Assembly: GCA_934364795.1 (NCBI GenBank)
Contig: CAKRMK010000049.1
Span: forward strand, 1 to 18,694
Direction: 5' to 3'
DNA length: 18,694 nt
DNA from: an uncultured Blautia sp.
GTDB taxonomy: Bacteria > Bacillota > Clostridia > Lachnospirales > Lachnospiraceae
The notes below the pieces were generated by a model. That model saw nothing but the letters and a program-made list of their open reading frames with translations, was not told the DNA's origin and did no database searches. Made by a program: the position numbers and the translations under genes. Below are positions 1-8,284 of this stretch, piece by piece. Numbering within the stretch: position 1 is the first letter of the stretch; each line of letters starts with the position of its first letter.

Positions 1-66
1 CCCACACAAGCGCAATGCTTACAAGATCCTTAGTCTTGCTCGTCTGCCAGTTCCGACACTTCCGCA
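1..66 (-). tRNA. tRNA-Leu(AAG), 3' part cut off by window edge
   Basis: Read on the minus strand, this has the acceptor 5' half GCGGAAG, a Leu-type D arm (CGGAACTGGCAGACG), the anticodon stem CAAGA/TCTTG around loop CTAAGGA (anticodon AAG), and a long class II variable arm AAGC-ATTGC-GCTT. It is nearly identical to the complete tRNA at 136-220. The variable-arm stem differs by a compensated base pair (A-T here, G-C there). The T arm is cut after GTGTGGG and the 3' acceptor strand lies outside the window. It is probably the second gene of a two-tRNA transcript. Confidence 0.93.
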
Positions 67-117
67 TACCGCATTTCGCAGAGATAAAAATCTCTTCGCG
101 GTGAAATATGAAATTGT

Positions 118-134
118 GACTATCTTAAATAGTC
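118..134. other. Short inverted repeat between the two tRNA-Leu genes
   Basis: Arms GACTAT and ATAGTC flank a 5-nt loop. It starts two bases after the 3' end of the tRNA at 136-220 on the minus strand. No T-run follows, so it is not a terminator; a processing stem in the tRNA spacer is a guess. Another small hairpin (AGAGAT/ATCTCT) lies at 81-96. Confidence 0.4.
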
Positions 135-135
135 A

Positions 136-220
136 TGCGGAAGATGGGACTTGAACCCACACGAGCGCAATGCTCACAAGATCCTTAGTCTTGCTCGTCT
201 GCCAGTTCCGACACTTCCGC
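136..220 (-). tRNA. tRNA-Leu(AAG)
   Basis: Complete 85-nt class II tRNA on the minus strand. The acceptor stem is GCGGAAG paired with CTTCCGC and the discriminator is A (complement of 136). The anticodon stem is CAAGA/TCTTG with loop CTAAGGA, so positions 34-36 are AAG. The variable arm is GAGC-ATTGC-GCTC, and the T arm contains the GTTCAAGTC loop. CCA is not encoded. The AAG anticodon reads CUU, and more if A34 is converted to inosine. CTT is a frequent Leu codon in neighbouring genes such as the sigma factor. The gene sits directly behind a strong promoter at 271-299 and upstream of a second copy at 1-66. Confidence 0.96.
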
Positions 221-270
221 ATATCGCGTTTCTCTCGGAGAAATGTTTCTTTCTCGCTGCGACGGATATT

Positions 271-299
271 AGTATAACAAAGGGGTATCATATTGTCAA
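271..299 (-). promoter_or_regulatory. Sigma-A promoter of the tRNA-Leu pair
   Basis: On the minus strand, TTGACA (294-299) and TATACT (271-276) are separated by exactly 17 bp, an almost consensus housekeeping promoter. Transcription would start near 264, about 40 nt before the first tRNA, and run away from dgt. Confidence 0.85.
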
Positions 300-309
300 C
301 ACCTTTTTT

Positions 310-350
310 GCAAAAAAATAAAAAAATTAATTTTTTTTTTGAAAAAAAGA
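310..350. other. A/T-tract block between divergent promoters
   Basis: Runs of A and T, including an 18-bp perfect palindrome (320-337) centred on TTAA, separate the leftward tRNA promoter from the rightward dgt leader. It could act as an UP element or as curved DNA. It codes for nothing. Confidence 0.5.
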
Positions 351-373
351 GGAATTTGAAATTTTGTGTAGAA

Positions 374-379
374 TATAAT
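374..379 (+). promoter_or_regulatory. Possible -10 box for dgt
   Basis: TATAAT lies 55 nt before the dgt start, downstream of the A/T-rich block. No good -35 is found at 16-18 bp: TTGAAA at 356-361 is only 12 bp away. An AGGAGG at 384-389 has no start codon after it. The call rests on the -10 alone. Confidence 0.35.
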
Positions 380-433
380 TAATAGGAGGAAAATAATCGG
401 CACACCTGTCAGTCTTTGGAGGAGCATTTTTAT

Positions 434-1444
434 ATGAATATCAGAGAAAGCATGGAAGAAAGAGAACTGGAGCTGTTAAGCCCCTACGCCGCATACAGCG
501 GACGTTCCAGAGGAAGGAACCGTCCGGAAGAAGAATGCGATGTAAGGACTGTGTACCAGCGTGACAGAGACAGGATCCTGCACAGCAAGGCATTTCGCCG
601 TATGAAGGATAAGACCCAGGTTTTTCTGGCACCTCAGGGAGATCATTACCGGAACCGCCTGACACACACTCTGGAGGTTTCCCAGATTGCCCGGACCATT
701 GCCAAGGCACTTCGTTTAAATGAGGATCTGGTAGAAGCCATTGCACTGGGGCATGATCTTGGACATACTCCATTTGGCCATTCCGGGGAGACGGCGCTTA
801 ATAATATCCATCCAGAAGGATTCGCCCATTATCAGCAAAGTGTCCGTGTTGTGGAAATACTGGAGAAGAACGGATATGGACTGAATCTGACCTGGGAGAC
901 AAAGGATGGCATCCTGAATCACCGCACCAGCGGGAAGCCGTCTACTTTGGAAGGCCAGGTGGTACGTTTCTCTGATAAGATTGCCTATGTTCATCATGAT
1001 ATGGATGATGCACAGAGAGCCGGAATCATTACGGAGATGGATATTTCCAAGGGAATCCGTGATTTTCTCGGACAGACCACAAGGGAAAGACTGAACACTT
1101 TTGTCCACGATATCATTGAGAACAGTATGGACCAGCCTTCGATCCGTATGTCGGCACCTGTGGAGCAGGCCCTTATGGATCTTCGTGGGGAAATGTTCCA
1201 GAAAGTGTATTTAAACCCGGTTGCAAAAAAAGAAGAATCCAAAGCAATCAAAATGCTGACAGAGCTGTACCTGTACTACATAGATCACCCCGAAGCCATG
1301 TCGAAAGAATACAGGGCACTGATAGAAGAGCGGGGAATGCCAAAGGACCGGGTAGTATGTGACTGGATGTCAGGAATGACAGACCAGTATTCTATGAAAA
1401 AATTTAAAGAAATCTTCATTCCGAGAGCCTGGGAAGTCTATTAA
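434..1444 (+). CDS. dgt: dGTPase-like HD-domain dNTP triphosphohydrolase
   Basis: 336-aa cytoplasmic protein of the deoxyguanosinetriphosphate triphosphohydrolase-like family. Known members hydrolyse dNTPs to the deoxynucleoside plus tripolyphosphate. The HD metal site is visible: H78 (RLTHTLEV), H107-D108 (ALGHDLGHTPFGH) and D181 (FSDKIAY). The start is ATG 434, nine bases after GGAGGAG (418-424). The TTG at 416 in the same frame overlaps that binding site and is unlikely. It is the first gene of the dgt-dnaG-sigA cluster. About 113 bp holding a repeat remnant separate it from dnaG, so cotranscription is likely but not proven. Family assignment is firm; the preferred dNTP cannot be told from the sequence. 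Confidence 0.93.
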   Translation: MNIRESMEERELELLSPYAAYSGRSRGRNRPEEECDVRTVYQRDRDRILHSKAFRRMKDKTQVFLAPQGDHYRNRLTHTLEVSQIARTIAKALRLNEDLVEAIALGHDLGHTPFGHSGETALNNIHPEGFAHYQQSVRVVEILEKNGYGLNLTWETKDGILNHRTSGKPSTLEGQVVRFSDKIAYVHHDMDDAQRAGIITEMDISKGIRDFLGQTTRERLNTFVHDIIENSMDQPSIRMSAPVEQALMDLRGEMFQKVYLNPVAKKEESKAIKMLTELYLYYIDHPEAMSKEYRALIEERGMPKDRVVCDWMSGMTDQYSMKKFKEIFIPRAWEVY

Positions 1445-1455
1445 AGCCTGCTTCT

Positions 1456-1514
1456 CAAAAACTTCCACAAACTGTAACGCAGATTTTGCAGAAAGTTTTT
1501 TGGGGCACGCTCTA
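1456..1514 (+). repeat. Half copy of the 166-bp palindromic element
   Basis: About 59 bp align with the right half of the copy at 18407-18572 (core words CACAAACTGTAACGCAGAT, TTGCAGAAAG, CACGCTCTA), with one deletion in the T-run. The right end has GGGGCACGCTC, as in the 8285-8450 copy. The left half and left arm are missing; dgt ends at 1444. It is diverged and probably an old, truncated copy. It fills most of the dgt-dnaG gap. Confidence 0.8.
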
Positions 1515-1557
1515 AATCCGGGATCGGAAAGAAAAGCAGATAAAAAGGAGGATAAGC

Positions 1558-3351
1558 ATGCGTTATTCTGACGATATCATTGAAGAAGTACGAATGAAAA
1601 ATGATATTGTAGATGTGATATCCCAGTATGTGCGGCTGACCAGAAAAGGCAGTTCCTATTTTGGTCTGTGTCCTTTTCATAATGAAAAGACGCCGTCCTT
1701 TTCCGTGACACCATCCAAACAGATGTATTACTGTTTTGGCTGCGGGGCGGGCGGCAATGTATTTAACTTTGTAATGGAATATGAGAATTATTCCTTTGGA
1801 GAAGCACTATCCCACCTGGCAGAACGTGCAGGAGTAGAGCTTCCCAAGATCGAATACTCCAAAGCAGCCCGTGAAAAAGCAGAAAGACGAGCCACCTTGC
1901 TTGAGATTAATAAAACAGCGGCGCAGTATTTCTATTATCAGCTTCGGCGGGAAAATGGAAAAGCAGCCTATGAATATCTTACAGGCAGAGGCTTAAGCGA
2001 AGAAACCATCAAGAAATTCGGGCTTGGATATTCAGACAAGTACAGCGATGACCTGTACAAATATTTAAAATCAAAAAATTACAGTGACGAGCTTTTACGG
2101 GAATCCGGTTTGTTCAATATTGATGAACGGCACGGGATGTATGACAAGTTCTGGAACCGGGTTATTTTTCCAATTATGGATGTCAATAACCGTGTGATTG
2201 GTTTTGGAGGGCGTGTCATGGGAGATGCAAAGCCCAAATACCTGAATTCCCCGGAAACCCAGATTTTTGACAAAAGCCGGAACCTGTACGGACTGAATGT
2301 TGCAAGAACCACAAGAAAGAATTATCTGATTCTGTGTGAGGGCTACATGGATGTGATCTCCATGCACCAGGCTGGCTTTACCAATGCGGTGGCTTCTCTT
2401 GGAACAGCGCTTACATCAGGACATGCCAGTCTGGTAAAGCGTTACACCCAGGAAGTACTCCTTCTGTATGACAGCGATGAAGCTGGTGTAAAAGCAGCAC
2501 TTCGTGCCATACCTATTCTAAGAGAGGCTGGTGTGAATTCCAGAGTGGTAAATCTGCGGCCCCACAAAGACCCGGACGAGTTCATTAAGACAGAAGGGGC
2601 AGAAGCCTTCGAAAAAAGACTGGAAGCTGCCACAGACAGTTTTATGTTCCGTGTGGGCATTGCAGCCGGGGAATTTCCAATGGAGGAGCCACAGGGGCAG
2701 AACCGGTTCTTTGACCGCTGTGCCCAGTACTTACTGGAGCTTTCCGATGAGCTGGAGCGGAATCTGTACATTGAAGCAATTGTAAAAGAGTACAGAAGAT
2801 ATGGAATCAGCGTGGAGAATCTTAGAAAGAGAGTGAACACTCTGGCAATGAAAGGTACTCCCGCCGAGAAACGGATCCAGCCAAAATCCGGTGACCCGGT
2901 TTCAAAGAAGCGGGAAAGCGGGGCTGACAAGTCCCAGAAACTTATGCTGACCTGGCTTGTCACCTATCCGGGAATTTTTGAAACTGTGGAGAAATATCTT
3001 ACGCCTTCTGATTTTGTGGTTCCTCTTTACAAAGAGGTGGCACAGATGCTCTGGGACCAGAGAAAGGAAGGAGACGTAAATCCTGCAAGGCTTCTGAATG
3101 CCTTTACAGACAGCGAGGAGCAGCGGGAAGTGGCGTCATTATTTAATGCCACCATCCACCTTGAGACAAAGGAAGAGCAGGAGAGAGCTTTTGGGGATGC
3201 CCTTCTTCGAATCAAGCAGGAGAGCCTGACAGAAAAAAATAAAAACTGGGATCCTACAGATATGAGTGCTTTACAGGAACTTGTAAAGGCAAAAAAAGAT
3301 CTGGAGGAGCTTGGAAGAAAAAGGCAGCAATTGCATATTTCTTTTGAATAA
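1558..3351 (+). CDS. dnaG: DNA primase DnaG
   Basis: 597-aa primase that makes RNA primers at the replication fork. The N-terminal zinc ribbon is intact: C38-x2-H41 (LCPFHNEKTPSFSV) and C59-x2-C62 (YYCFGCGAGG). The RNA polymerase/TOPRIM core has the acidic motif CEGYMDV near residue 261 and LLLYDSDEAG with D305 and D307. The C-terminal part (about 440-597) fits the DnaB helicase-binding region, preceded by a charged linker. ATG 1558 follows AAGGAGG at normal spacing. It lies 38 bp before the sigma factor gene, the classic macromolecular-synthesis pairing. No clear promoter of its own was found in 1516-1557. Confidence 0.98.
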   Translation: MRYSDDIIEEVRMKNDIVDVISQYVRLTRKGSSYFGLCPFHNEKTPSFSVTPSKQMYYCFGCGAGGNVFNFVMEYENYSFGEALSHLAERAGVELPKIEYSKAAREKAERRATLLEINKTAAQYFYYQLRRENGKAAYEYLTGRGLSEETIKKFGLGYSDKYSDDLYKYLKSKNYSDELLRESGLFNIDERHGMYDKFWNRVIFPIMDVNNRVIGFGGRVMGDAKPKYLNSPETQIFDKSRNLYGLNVARTTRKNYLILCEGYMDVISMHQAGFTNAVASLGTALTSGHASLVKRYTQEVLLLYDSDEAGVKAALRAIPILREAGVNSRVVNLRPHKDPDEFIKTEGAEAFEKRLEAATDSFMFRVGIAAGEFPMEEPQGQNRFFDRCAQYLLELSDELERNLYIEAIVKEYRRYGISVENLRKRVNTLAMKGTPAEKRIQPKSGDPVSKKRESGADKSQKLMLTWLVTYPGIFETVEKYLTPSDFVVPLYKEVAQMLWDQRKEGDVNPARLLNAFTDSEEQREVASLFNATIHLETKEEQERAFGDALLRIKQESLTEKNKNWDPTDMSALQELVKAKKDLEELGRKRQQLHISFE

Positions 3352-3360
3352 GGATAAAAT
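3331..3360 (+). promoter_or_regulatory. Possible internal promoter for sigA
   Basis: TTGCAT (3331-3336) and TAAAAT (3355-3360) with an 18-bp spacer overlap the end of dnaG. Internal promoters before sigA are known in other Firmicutes. Here the -35 is weak, so this is only a candidate. Confidence 0.3.
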
Positions 3361-3389
3361 ATTAACACTATATGGAGGTTAGAGTACCT

Positions 3390-4517
3390 ATGGAAATGAA
3401 TATGGGCAAATTCAGCGAGAAACTGGTGGAGCTTCTGGAACTTGCAAAAAAGAAGAAAAATGTACTGGAATATCAGGAAATCAGTGATTTCTTTAAAGAC
3501 CAGCCGCTGGATGCTGAACAGATGGACAAGATCTTCGATTTCCTGGAGGCAAGCGGCGTAGATGTACTTCGTATTACAGACAACAGTACAGATGATCTTA
3601 TGCTGGATGATGACATGGATATTGATGGACTGGACGATGAGGAAGAGGTTGAGCTTGATAAGATCGACCTTTCTGTTCCGGAAGGCGTAAGCATTGAAGA
3701 TCCGGTTCGTATGTACCTGAAAGAAATCGGTAAGGTTCCTCTTCTTTCAGCAGAAGAAGAGATTGAGCTTGCAAAAAGAATGGAGCAGGGAGACGAGAAC
3801 GCGAAAAAGCGTCTGGCAGAAGCCAACCTTCGTCTTGTTGTCAGCATTGCAAAGCGCTATGTAGGCCGTGGAATGCTTTTCCTTGATCTGATCCAGGAAG
3901 GAAATTTAGGTCTTATCAAAGCCGTTGAGAAATTTGATTACCGCAAGGGCTATAAATTCAGTACTTATGCTACCTGGTGGATCCGTCAGGCAATTACAAG
4001 AGCCATTGCAGACCAGGCACGTACCATTCGTATCCCGGTTCATATGGTAGAAACCATTAACAAGCTGATCCGCGTTTCCAGACAGTTACTCCAGGAGCTT
4101 GGACGTGAACCTACTCCGGAGGAAATTGCAGAGGAGATGGATATGCCGGTAGACCGTGTACGTGAAATCCTGAAGATTTCCCAGGAGCCGGTTTCTCTTG
4201 AGACTCCTATTGGTGAGGAAGAGGACAGCCATCTTGGTGATTTCATTCAGGATGACAATGTTCCGGTTCCGGCAGATGCAGCTGCATTTACCCTTCTGAA
4301 AGAGCAGCTTGTGGAAGTGCTTGGAACTCTTACAGAAAGAGAACAGAAGGTTCTGCGCCTTCGTTTTGGACTGGATGATGGTCGTGCAAGAACTCTGGAA
4401 GAGGTTGGCAAGGAATTTAACGTTACCAGAGAACGTATCCGTCAGATTGAGGCGAAAGCCCTTCGTAAGCTCCGTCATCCAAGCCGTAGCCGTAAGCTGA
4501 AGGATTATCTGGATTAA
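3390..4517 (+). CDS. rpoD: Primary sigma factor SigA/RpoD
   Basis: 375-aa housekeeping sigma-70. Region 1.2 begins near residue 104 ([11 protein letters not shown]). Region 2 carries [19 protein letters not shown] and [12 protein letters not shown] (core binding, -10 recognition and melting). Region 3 contains [11 protein letters not shown]. Region 4.2 holds the helix-turn-helix [18 protein letters not shown] that reads the -35. An acidic stretch (about 66-93) separates the short N-terminal domain from region 1.2, and there is no large non-conserved insert, as usual in Firmicutes. ATG 3390 is chosen because GGAGG at 3374-3378 overlaps the earlier in-frame ATG 3372; ATG 3396 and 3402 are less well spaced. 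It is followed 10 bp later by trmK. Confidence 0.98.
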   Translation: MEMNMGKFSEKLVELLELAKKKKNVLEYQEISDFFKDQPLDAEQMDKIFDFLEASGVDVLRITDNSTDDLMLDDDMDIDGLDDEEEVELDKIDLSVPEGVSIEDPVRMYLKEIGKVPLLSAEEEIELAKRMEQGDENAKKRLAEANLRLVVSIAKRYVGRGMLFLDLIQEGNLGLIKAVEKFDYRKGYKFSTYATWWIRQAITRAIADQARTIRIPVHMVETINKLIRVSRQLLQELGREPTPEEIAEEMDMPVDRVREILKISQEPVSLETPIGEEEDSHLGDFIQDDNVPVPADAAAFTLLKEQLVEVLGTLTEREQKVLRLRFGLDDGRARTLEEVGKEFNVTRERIRQIEAKALRKLRHPSRSRKLKDYLD

Positions 4518-4527
4518 GGAGAATAAT

Positions 4528-5304
4528 ATGCAGTTATCCTTAAGATTATCTGCAATTGCAGATATGGTGACGAAAGGAAACCGGCTGGTAGATGTGGGAT
4601 GTGATCATGGATATCTGCCGGTGTACCTGATACAGCAGAAAAAAATTCCATCCGCCGTTGCAATGGATGTGCGAAAAGGTCCCCTTTCCAGGGCGAAGGA
4701 GCACATCAGACAGTATGGACTGGAGAAATACATACAGACACGGCTTTCAGACGGTCTTAGTGCCCTTGAAGCCGGTGAGGGCGATACTCTCGTGATAGCA
4801 GGCATGGGAGGCCCTCTTATGGAAAGAATTCTCACAGACGGACAGTCTGTGAGAGATTCTTTTTCTGAACTGATTTTGCAGCCCCAGTCAGATATTCCCC
4901 ATTTCCGCAGATATATCCAGTCACAGGGCTGGAAGATCGCAGAAGAGAAAATGGTGGAAGAGGACGGCAAATTTTATCCCATGATGCGTGTGATAAAAGA
5001 AGAAAGAGAAAGAACAGAATCTTTGGGAGCAGAAATCAGTTTGGCTGATGGCACCGGACAAGAGAACGCAAAAGGTGTAAATGCAGAAGCTCCATATACA
5101 CTGGCAGAGGCTTTTGGTGCATTTTTACTGGAAGAACACAATCCGGTGCTGTACCGTTACCTGCAAAGAGAGGCCAGGATCCGTGAGAATATTTTAAAGC
5201 AGCTTGAGGCAGCGCCTGTGGCTGAAGCGGTAAGTGCACGTATCCGGGAAGTAAAGGAGGAAGCACAGCTGATAAGTGCTGCGCTGGCAGAATATGAAGG
5301 TTAA
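4528..5304 (+). CDS. trmK: tRNA (adenine(22)-N1)-methyltransferase TrmK
   Basis: 258-aa class I SAM methyltransferase. Known TrmK makes m1A22 in the D arm of tRNAs. Visible motifs are motif I VDVGCDHGYLP (21-31), the acidic AMDVRKGPL (45-53), AGMGGPLM (91-98) and the family signature LQPQSDIPHFRRYI (117-130). The C-terminal part is charged and helical, fitting the family's coiled-coil extension. ATG 4528 follows AAGGAG at 4516-4521, which overlaps the end of the sigma gene. The 3' end overlaps the next gene by 11 bp. The order sigA-trmK-nif3 matches that in Bacillus (yqfN-yqfO). Confidence 0.93.
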   Translation: MQLSLRLSAIADMVTKGNRLVDVGCDHGYLPVYLIQQKKIPSAVAMDVRKGPLSRAKEHIRQYGLEKYIQTRLSDGLSALEAGEGDTLVIAGMGGPLMERILTDGQSVRDSFSELILQPQSDIPHFRRYIQSQGWKIAEEKMVEEDGKFYPMMRVIKEERERTESLGAEISLADGTGQENAKGVNAEAPYTLAEAFGAFLLEEHNPVLYRYLQREARIRENILKQLEAAPVAEAVSARIREVKEEAQLISAALAEYEG

Positions 5305-6076
5305 AGAATTAACAGACTGGCTGGAAGAAAATTTCCCACCTTCTGTTGCAGAGGAATGGGACAATGTGGGACTTCTCACAGGGGATGATGAAAATGAGGT
5401 GAAACATGTTTTCCTTGCACTGGATCTTACAGATGAGGTATTAAAGGAAGCAATAGAAGCAGGGGTTGATATAATCCTTACCCATCATCCGATGATCTTT
5501 TCCGGTATAAAGAAAATTAATAATCATAACTTTACAGGAAGAAGAATTCTGAATCTGGTGCGCCATGGAATTTCTTACTACGCCATGCACACCAATTATG
5601 ACATTCTGGGAATGGCAGATTTAAGTGCCAGATATCTGGAGCTTTCTGATGTACAGGTTCTTTCTGTTACAGGGGAAAAAGAGGGTAAACCGGTTGGTTT
5701 TGGAAGAGTTGGCCAGATTCCGAAGAAAATGACTTTGAAAGAATATGCACTTCTTGTAAAAAAGAACCTGAAGCTTTCGGATGTGAAAGTTTACGGAGAT
5801 TTAAACCAGGTAATAGAAAGAGCAGCTGTTTGTACCGGATCCGGCAAAAGCATGATCCAGGATGTGCAAAAAGCCGGTGCTGATGTATATGTCACAGGAG
5901 ACATTGACCATCATACAGGAATTGATACTGTTGCAGCAGGACTTAATATCATTGATGCAGGACATTACGGCACAGAGTATATTTTTATGGAAGACATGAA
6001 GGAGCGGCTTGAAAAAGCTTTTCCACAGCTGAAGCTTACCTGCGCGAAGGTAAAATGTCCGTATACCATTTTATAA
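5294..6076 (+). CDS. Nif3-like dinuclear metal centre protein
   Basis: 260-aa member of the NIF3/YqfO family (sometimes named GTP cyclohydrolase 1 type 2, function not settled). Known members form hexamers with a two-metal site. Putative ligands are H64-H65 (LTHHPMIF), D103 (HTNYD), H224 and E228 (DAGHYGTEY). It is the short form without the inserted PII-like domain of B. subtilis YqfO. ATG 5294 gives the usual family N terminus (MKVKEL...) and overlaps trmK by 11 bp, suggesting translational coupling. A GTG at 5276 would add six residues and lies closer to AAGGAGG at 5254-5260, so the start is not certain. Confidence 0.88.
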   Translation: MKVKELTDWLEENFPPSVAEEWDNVGLLTGDDENEVKHVFLALDLTDEVLKEAIEAGVDIILTHHPMIFSGIKKINNHNFTGRRILNLVRHGISYYAMHTNYDILGMADLSARYLELSDVQVLSVTGEKEGKPVGFGRVGQIPKKMTLKEYALLVKKNLKLSDVKVYGDLNQVIERAAVCTGSGKSMIQDVQKAGADVYVTGDIDHHTGIDTVAAGLNIIDAGHYGTEYIFMEDMKERLEKAFPQLKLTCAKVKCPYTIL

Positions 6077-6110
6077 TATGGCGTATTCCCGGATAAGGAG
6101 GGCTTATGTT

Positions 6111-7775
6111 ATGGATGAGACAGTAAAACTTACGATAAATGGACAAACAAGGGAATTTCCAAAGGGGATTTCCTTCAAAGATGTGGTAAAAGAATATGAA
6201 GGTACCACAGATGCTCCTGTAATCCTGGTGATTGCAGGGGGCAAAATCCGTGAGCTTCATAAAACTGTCACACGGGATTGTACAGTACAGTTAGTGACCA
6301 CAAAAGACAGTATCGGAAATAAAACATATAAGCGTACTGCCTGCCTGGTGCTTTTAAAAGCAATTTATGATCTGGCAGGAAAAGAAAATGTAGAGAAAGT
6401 AGTTCTTCATTATTCGGTTGGCAGCGGCTTTTATTTTACCATGGAGGGAAAACAGAAGCTGGATCAGGCATTTCTTGACCAGGTGAAAAACAGAATGACT
6501 AAGCTGGTAGAAGCGAAAATACCTGTGAAGAAAAAAAGTGTAGGTACAGACGATGCGATTGCTCTTTTTCATCACCATGGAATGTATGATAAAGAGAAGC
6601 TGTTTCGTTACCGCAGGGTTTCCAAAGTAAACATTTACAGTATAGAGAATTTTGAAGATTATTTTTATGGTGCCATGGCGTATGATACCGGATATGTGCC
6701 ATATTTTGACCTGTGTCTTTATGACGAGGGATTTGTGCTCATGCTGCCAGAGGCTAGCCGGCCAGATGTGATTCCTGCGTTTGTGCCACAGGATAAAATT
6801 TTCCAGGTTCAGAAGGATTCAGAAGAATGGGGAAAGAAGCTGGATATTTCCACAGTTGGGGAGCTTAATGACCAGATCACATCCCAGGGAATCCAGAAAA
6901 TTCTTCTCATGCAGGAAGCTATTCAGGAATCCAGGATATCAAAAATCGCAGAGCAGATTGCACAGGCGGGGAATAAGAAGTTTGTGATGATCGCAGGACC
7001 TTCTTCTTCAGGAAAGACCACTTTCTCTCATCGTTTATCCATTCAGCTTGCAGCCCATGGACTGAAGCCTCATCCTATAGCAGTAGATAATTATTTTGTA
7101 AACAGGGAACATACACCGCTTGATGAATTCGGGGAAAAGGATTATGAATGTCTGGAAGCCATTGATGTAGAGCAGTTTAATAAGGATATGCTGGAGCTTC
7201 TTGAGGGCAAAAAGGTAGAGCTTCCTGTGTTTAATTTTAAAACCGGACAAAGGGAGTATAAAGGGGATTATCTTCAGCTGGGAAAAGAGGATATTCTGGT
7301 GATAGAGGGAATACACGGTCTGAATGACAAATTAAGCTATGCCCTTCCAAAAGAGAGCAAATTTAAAATTTATATCAGTGCCCTGACACAGCTTAACATT
7401 GATGAGCATAACCGGATTCCTACTACAGATGGCAGACTGATCCGAAGAATTGTCCGCGATGCACGGACACGGGGGACTTCTGCAAAGGAGACAATTGCCA
7501 GATGGCCCTCTGTAAGAAGAGGGGAAGAAAGAAATATTTTCCCTTATCAGGAGGAAGCAGATGTGATGTTTAATTCGGCTCTGATCTATGAGCTGGCGTG
7601 TCTGAAAGTGTATGCAGAGCCTTTGCTGTTTGGAATTTCCAAGGAAGATCCGGAATATCTGGAAGCAAACAGGCTTTTGAAATTCTTTGACTATTTCGTG
7701 CCGGTACCAAGTGAGGAGGTGCCAAACAATTCCCTGCTTCGGGAATTTATTGGAGGAAGCTGCTTTAATACCTGA
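6111..7775 (+). CDS. TGS-domain nucleoside (uridine-like) kinase
   Basis: 554-aa two-part protein. The N terminus (about 4-65) looks like a TGS/ubiquitin-like fold (LTINGQTREFPKGISFKDVV). It is followed by a threonyl-tRNA-synthetase-like second domain with HHHGMYDKEKLF. The C-terminal half is a P-loop kinase of the uridine kinase/phosphoribulokinase superfamily: Walker A GPSSSGKTT at 296-304, then VDNYFVNREHTPLDEFGEKDYE and VIEGIHGLND. A nucleoside kinase role is inferred from the family; the substrate is unknown. ATG 6111 is chosen because AAGGAGGG (6095-6102) sits 8 bp upstream; the in-frame ATG 6078 lacks a site. It is the last gene of the cluster, 85 bp before rnpB. Confidence 0.85.
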   Translation: MDETVKLTINGQTREFPKGISFKDVVKEYEGTTDAPVILVIAGGKIRELHKTVTRDCTVQLVTTKDSIGNKTYKRTACLVLLKAIYDLAGKENVEKVVLHYSVGSGFYFTMEGKQKLDQAFLDQVKNRMTKLVEAKIPVKKKSVGTDDAIALFHHHGMYDKEKLFRYRRVSKVNIYSIENFEDYFYGAMAYDTGYVPYFDLCLYDEGFVLMLPEASRPDVIPAFVPQDKIFQVQKDSEEWGKKLDISTVGELNDQITSQGIQKILLMQEAIQESRISKIAEQIAQAGNKKFVMIAGPSSSGKTTFSHRLSIQLAAHGLKPHPIAVDNYFVNREHTPLDEFGEKDYECLEAIDVEQFNKDMLELLEGKKVELPVFNFKTGQREYKGDYLQLGKEDILVIEGIHGLNDKLSYALPKESKFKIYISALTQLNIDEHNRIPTTDGRLIRRIVRDARTRGTSAKETIARWPSVRRGEERNIFPYQEEADVMFNSALIYELACLKVYAEPLLFGISKEDPEYLEANRLLKFFDYFVPVPSEEVPNNSLLREFIGGSCFNT

Positions 7776-7823
7776 TTACAGGAAACCGTGGTATTATAAG
7801 ATAGCTGGCAGGAAAATTTATGC

Positions 7824-7852
7824 TTTACATTGAGGAACAATGATGTTAAAAT
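7824..7852 (+). promoter_or_regulatory. Promoter of RNase P RNA
   Basis: TTTACA (7824-7829) and TAAAAT (7847-7852) are spaced by 17 bp, with a TG one base before the -10 (extended -10). The expected start at about 7859-7860 coincides with the predicted 5' end of the RNA. Confidence 0.8.
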
Positions 7853-7859
7853 AGCACAT

Positions 7860-8212
7860 GCATGAGCAGGCCAGGTGATCGCGGCTGGACAGACGAAAGG
7901 GTTCAGACGAGGAAAGTCCGGGCTTCGCAGGGCAGGATGCCGGATAACGTCCGGTGGAGGTGACTCCCAGACCAGTGCAACAGAAATAAACCGCCATGGT
8001 TTCCATGGTAAGGGTGGAAAGGCAGTGTAAGAGACTACCGCCGTCCTGGTAACAGGCCGGGCACATGTAAACTCCATTCGAAGCAAGACCGAGAAGAAAG
8101 CGATACGGCTGCCCGTCGTGCTTTCAGGTGGGTCGCTTGAGCCTTCTGGTAACGGATGGCCTAGACAGATGATCACTCAACGACATAACCCGGCTTATCG
8201 GTCTGCTTGTGC
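7860..8212 (+). ncRNA. rnpB: RNase P RNA, class A
   Basis: Catalytic RNA of RNase P, which matures tRNA 5' ends. Universal blocks are present: GAGGAAAGTCCGGGC (from 7909), ACAGAAATA (from 7980), CTGGTAACAG and GTAAACTCCA (around 8046-8077), and CGACATAACCCGGCTTATCGG (8181-8201). P1 pairs GCATGAGCAGGCC at the 5' end with GGTCTGCTTGTGC at the 3' end, allowing wobbles, which sets the boundaries to within a few bases. The GTAAACTCCA region resembles the ancestral class A form rather than the Bacillus class B form. It has its own promoter and terminator. Confidence 0.96.
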
Positions 8213-8237
8213 ATTAAATTAATATGATAAAAAGAGA

Positions 8238-8280
8238 AAGCTCTGAGAATTCGGAAGATTGAATTTTCAGGGCTTTTTTA
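8238..8280 (+). terminator. Rho-independent terminator of rnpB
   Basis: A 15-bp stem, AAGCTCTGAGAATTC pairing with GAATTTTCAGGGCTT (two G-U wobbles), has an 8-nt loop and is followed by a T-run. The T-run continues directly into ATGTACTAG and the palindromic element. Confidence 0.88.
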
Positions 8281-8284
8281 TGTA

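Noticed and set aside
118..134. Inverted repeat after the tRNA-Leu as a terminator
   Set aside because: No T-run follows on the minus strand, and a second tRNA-Leu lies downstream.
384..400. AGGAGG before dgt as the start of a leader peptide
   Set aside because: No ATG, GTG or TTG follows at usable spacing. The real site for dgt is GGAGGAG at 418-424.
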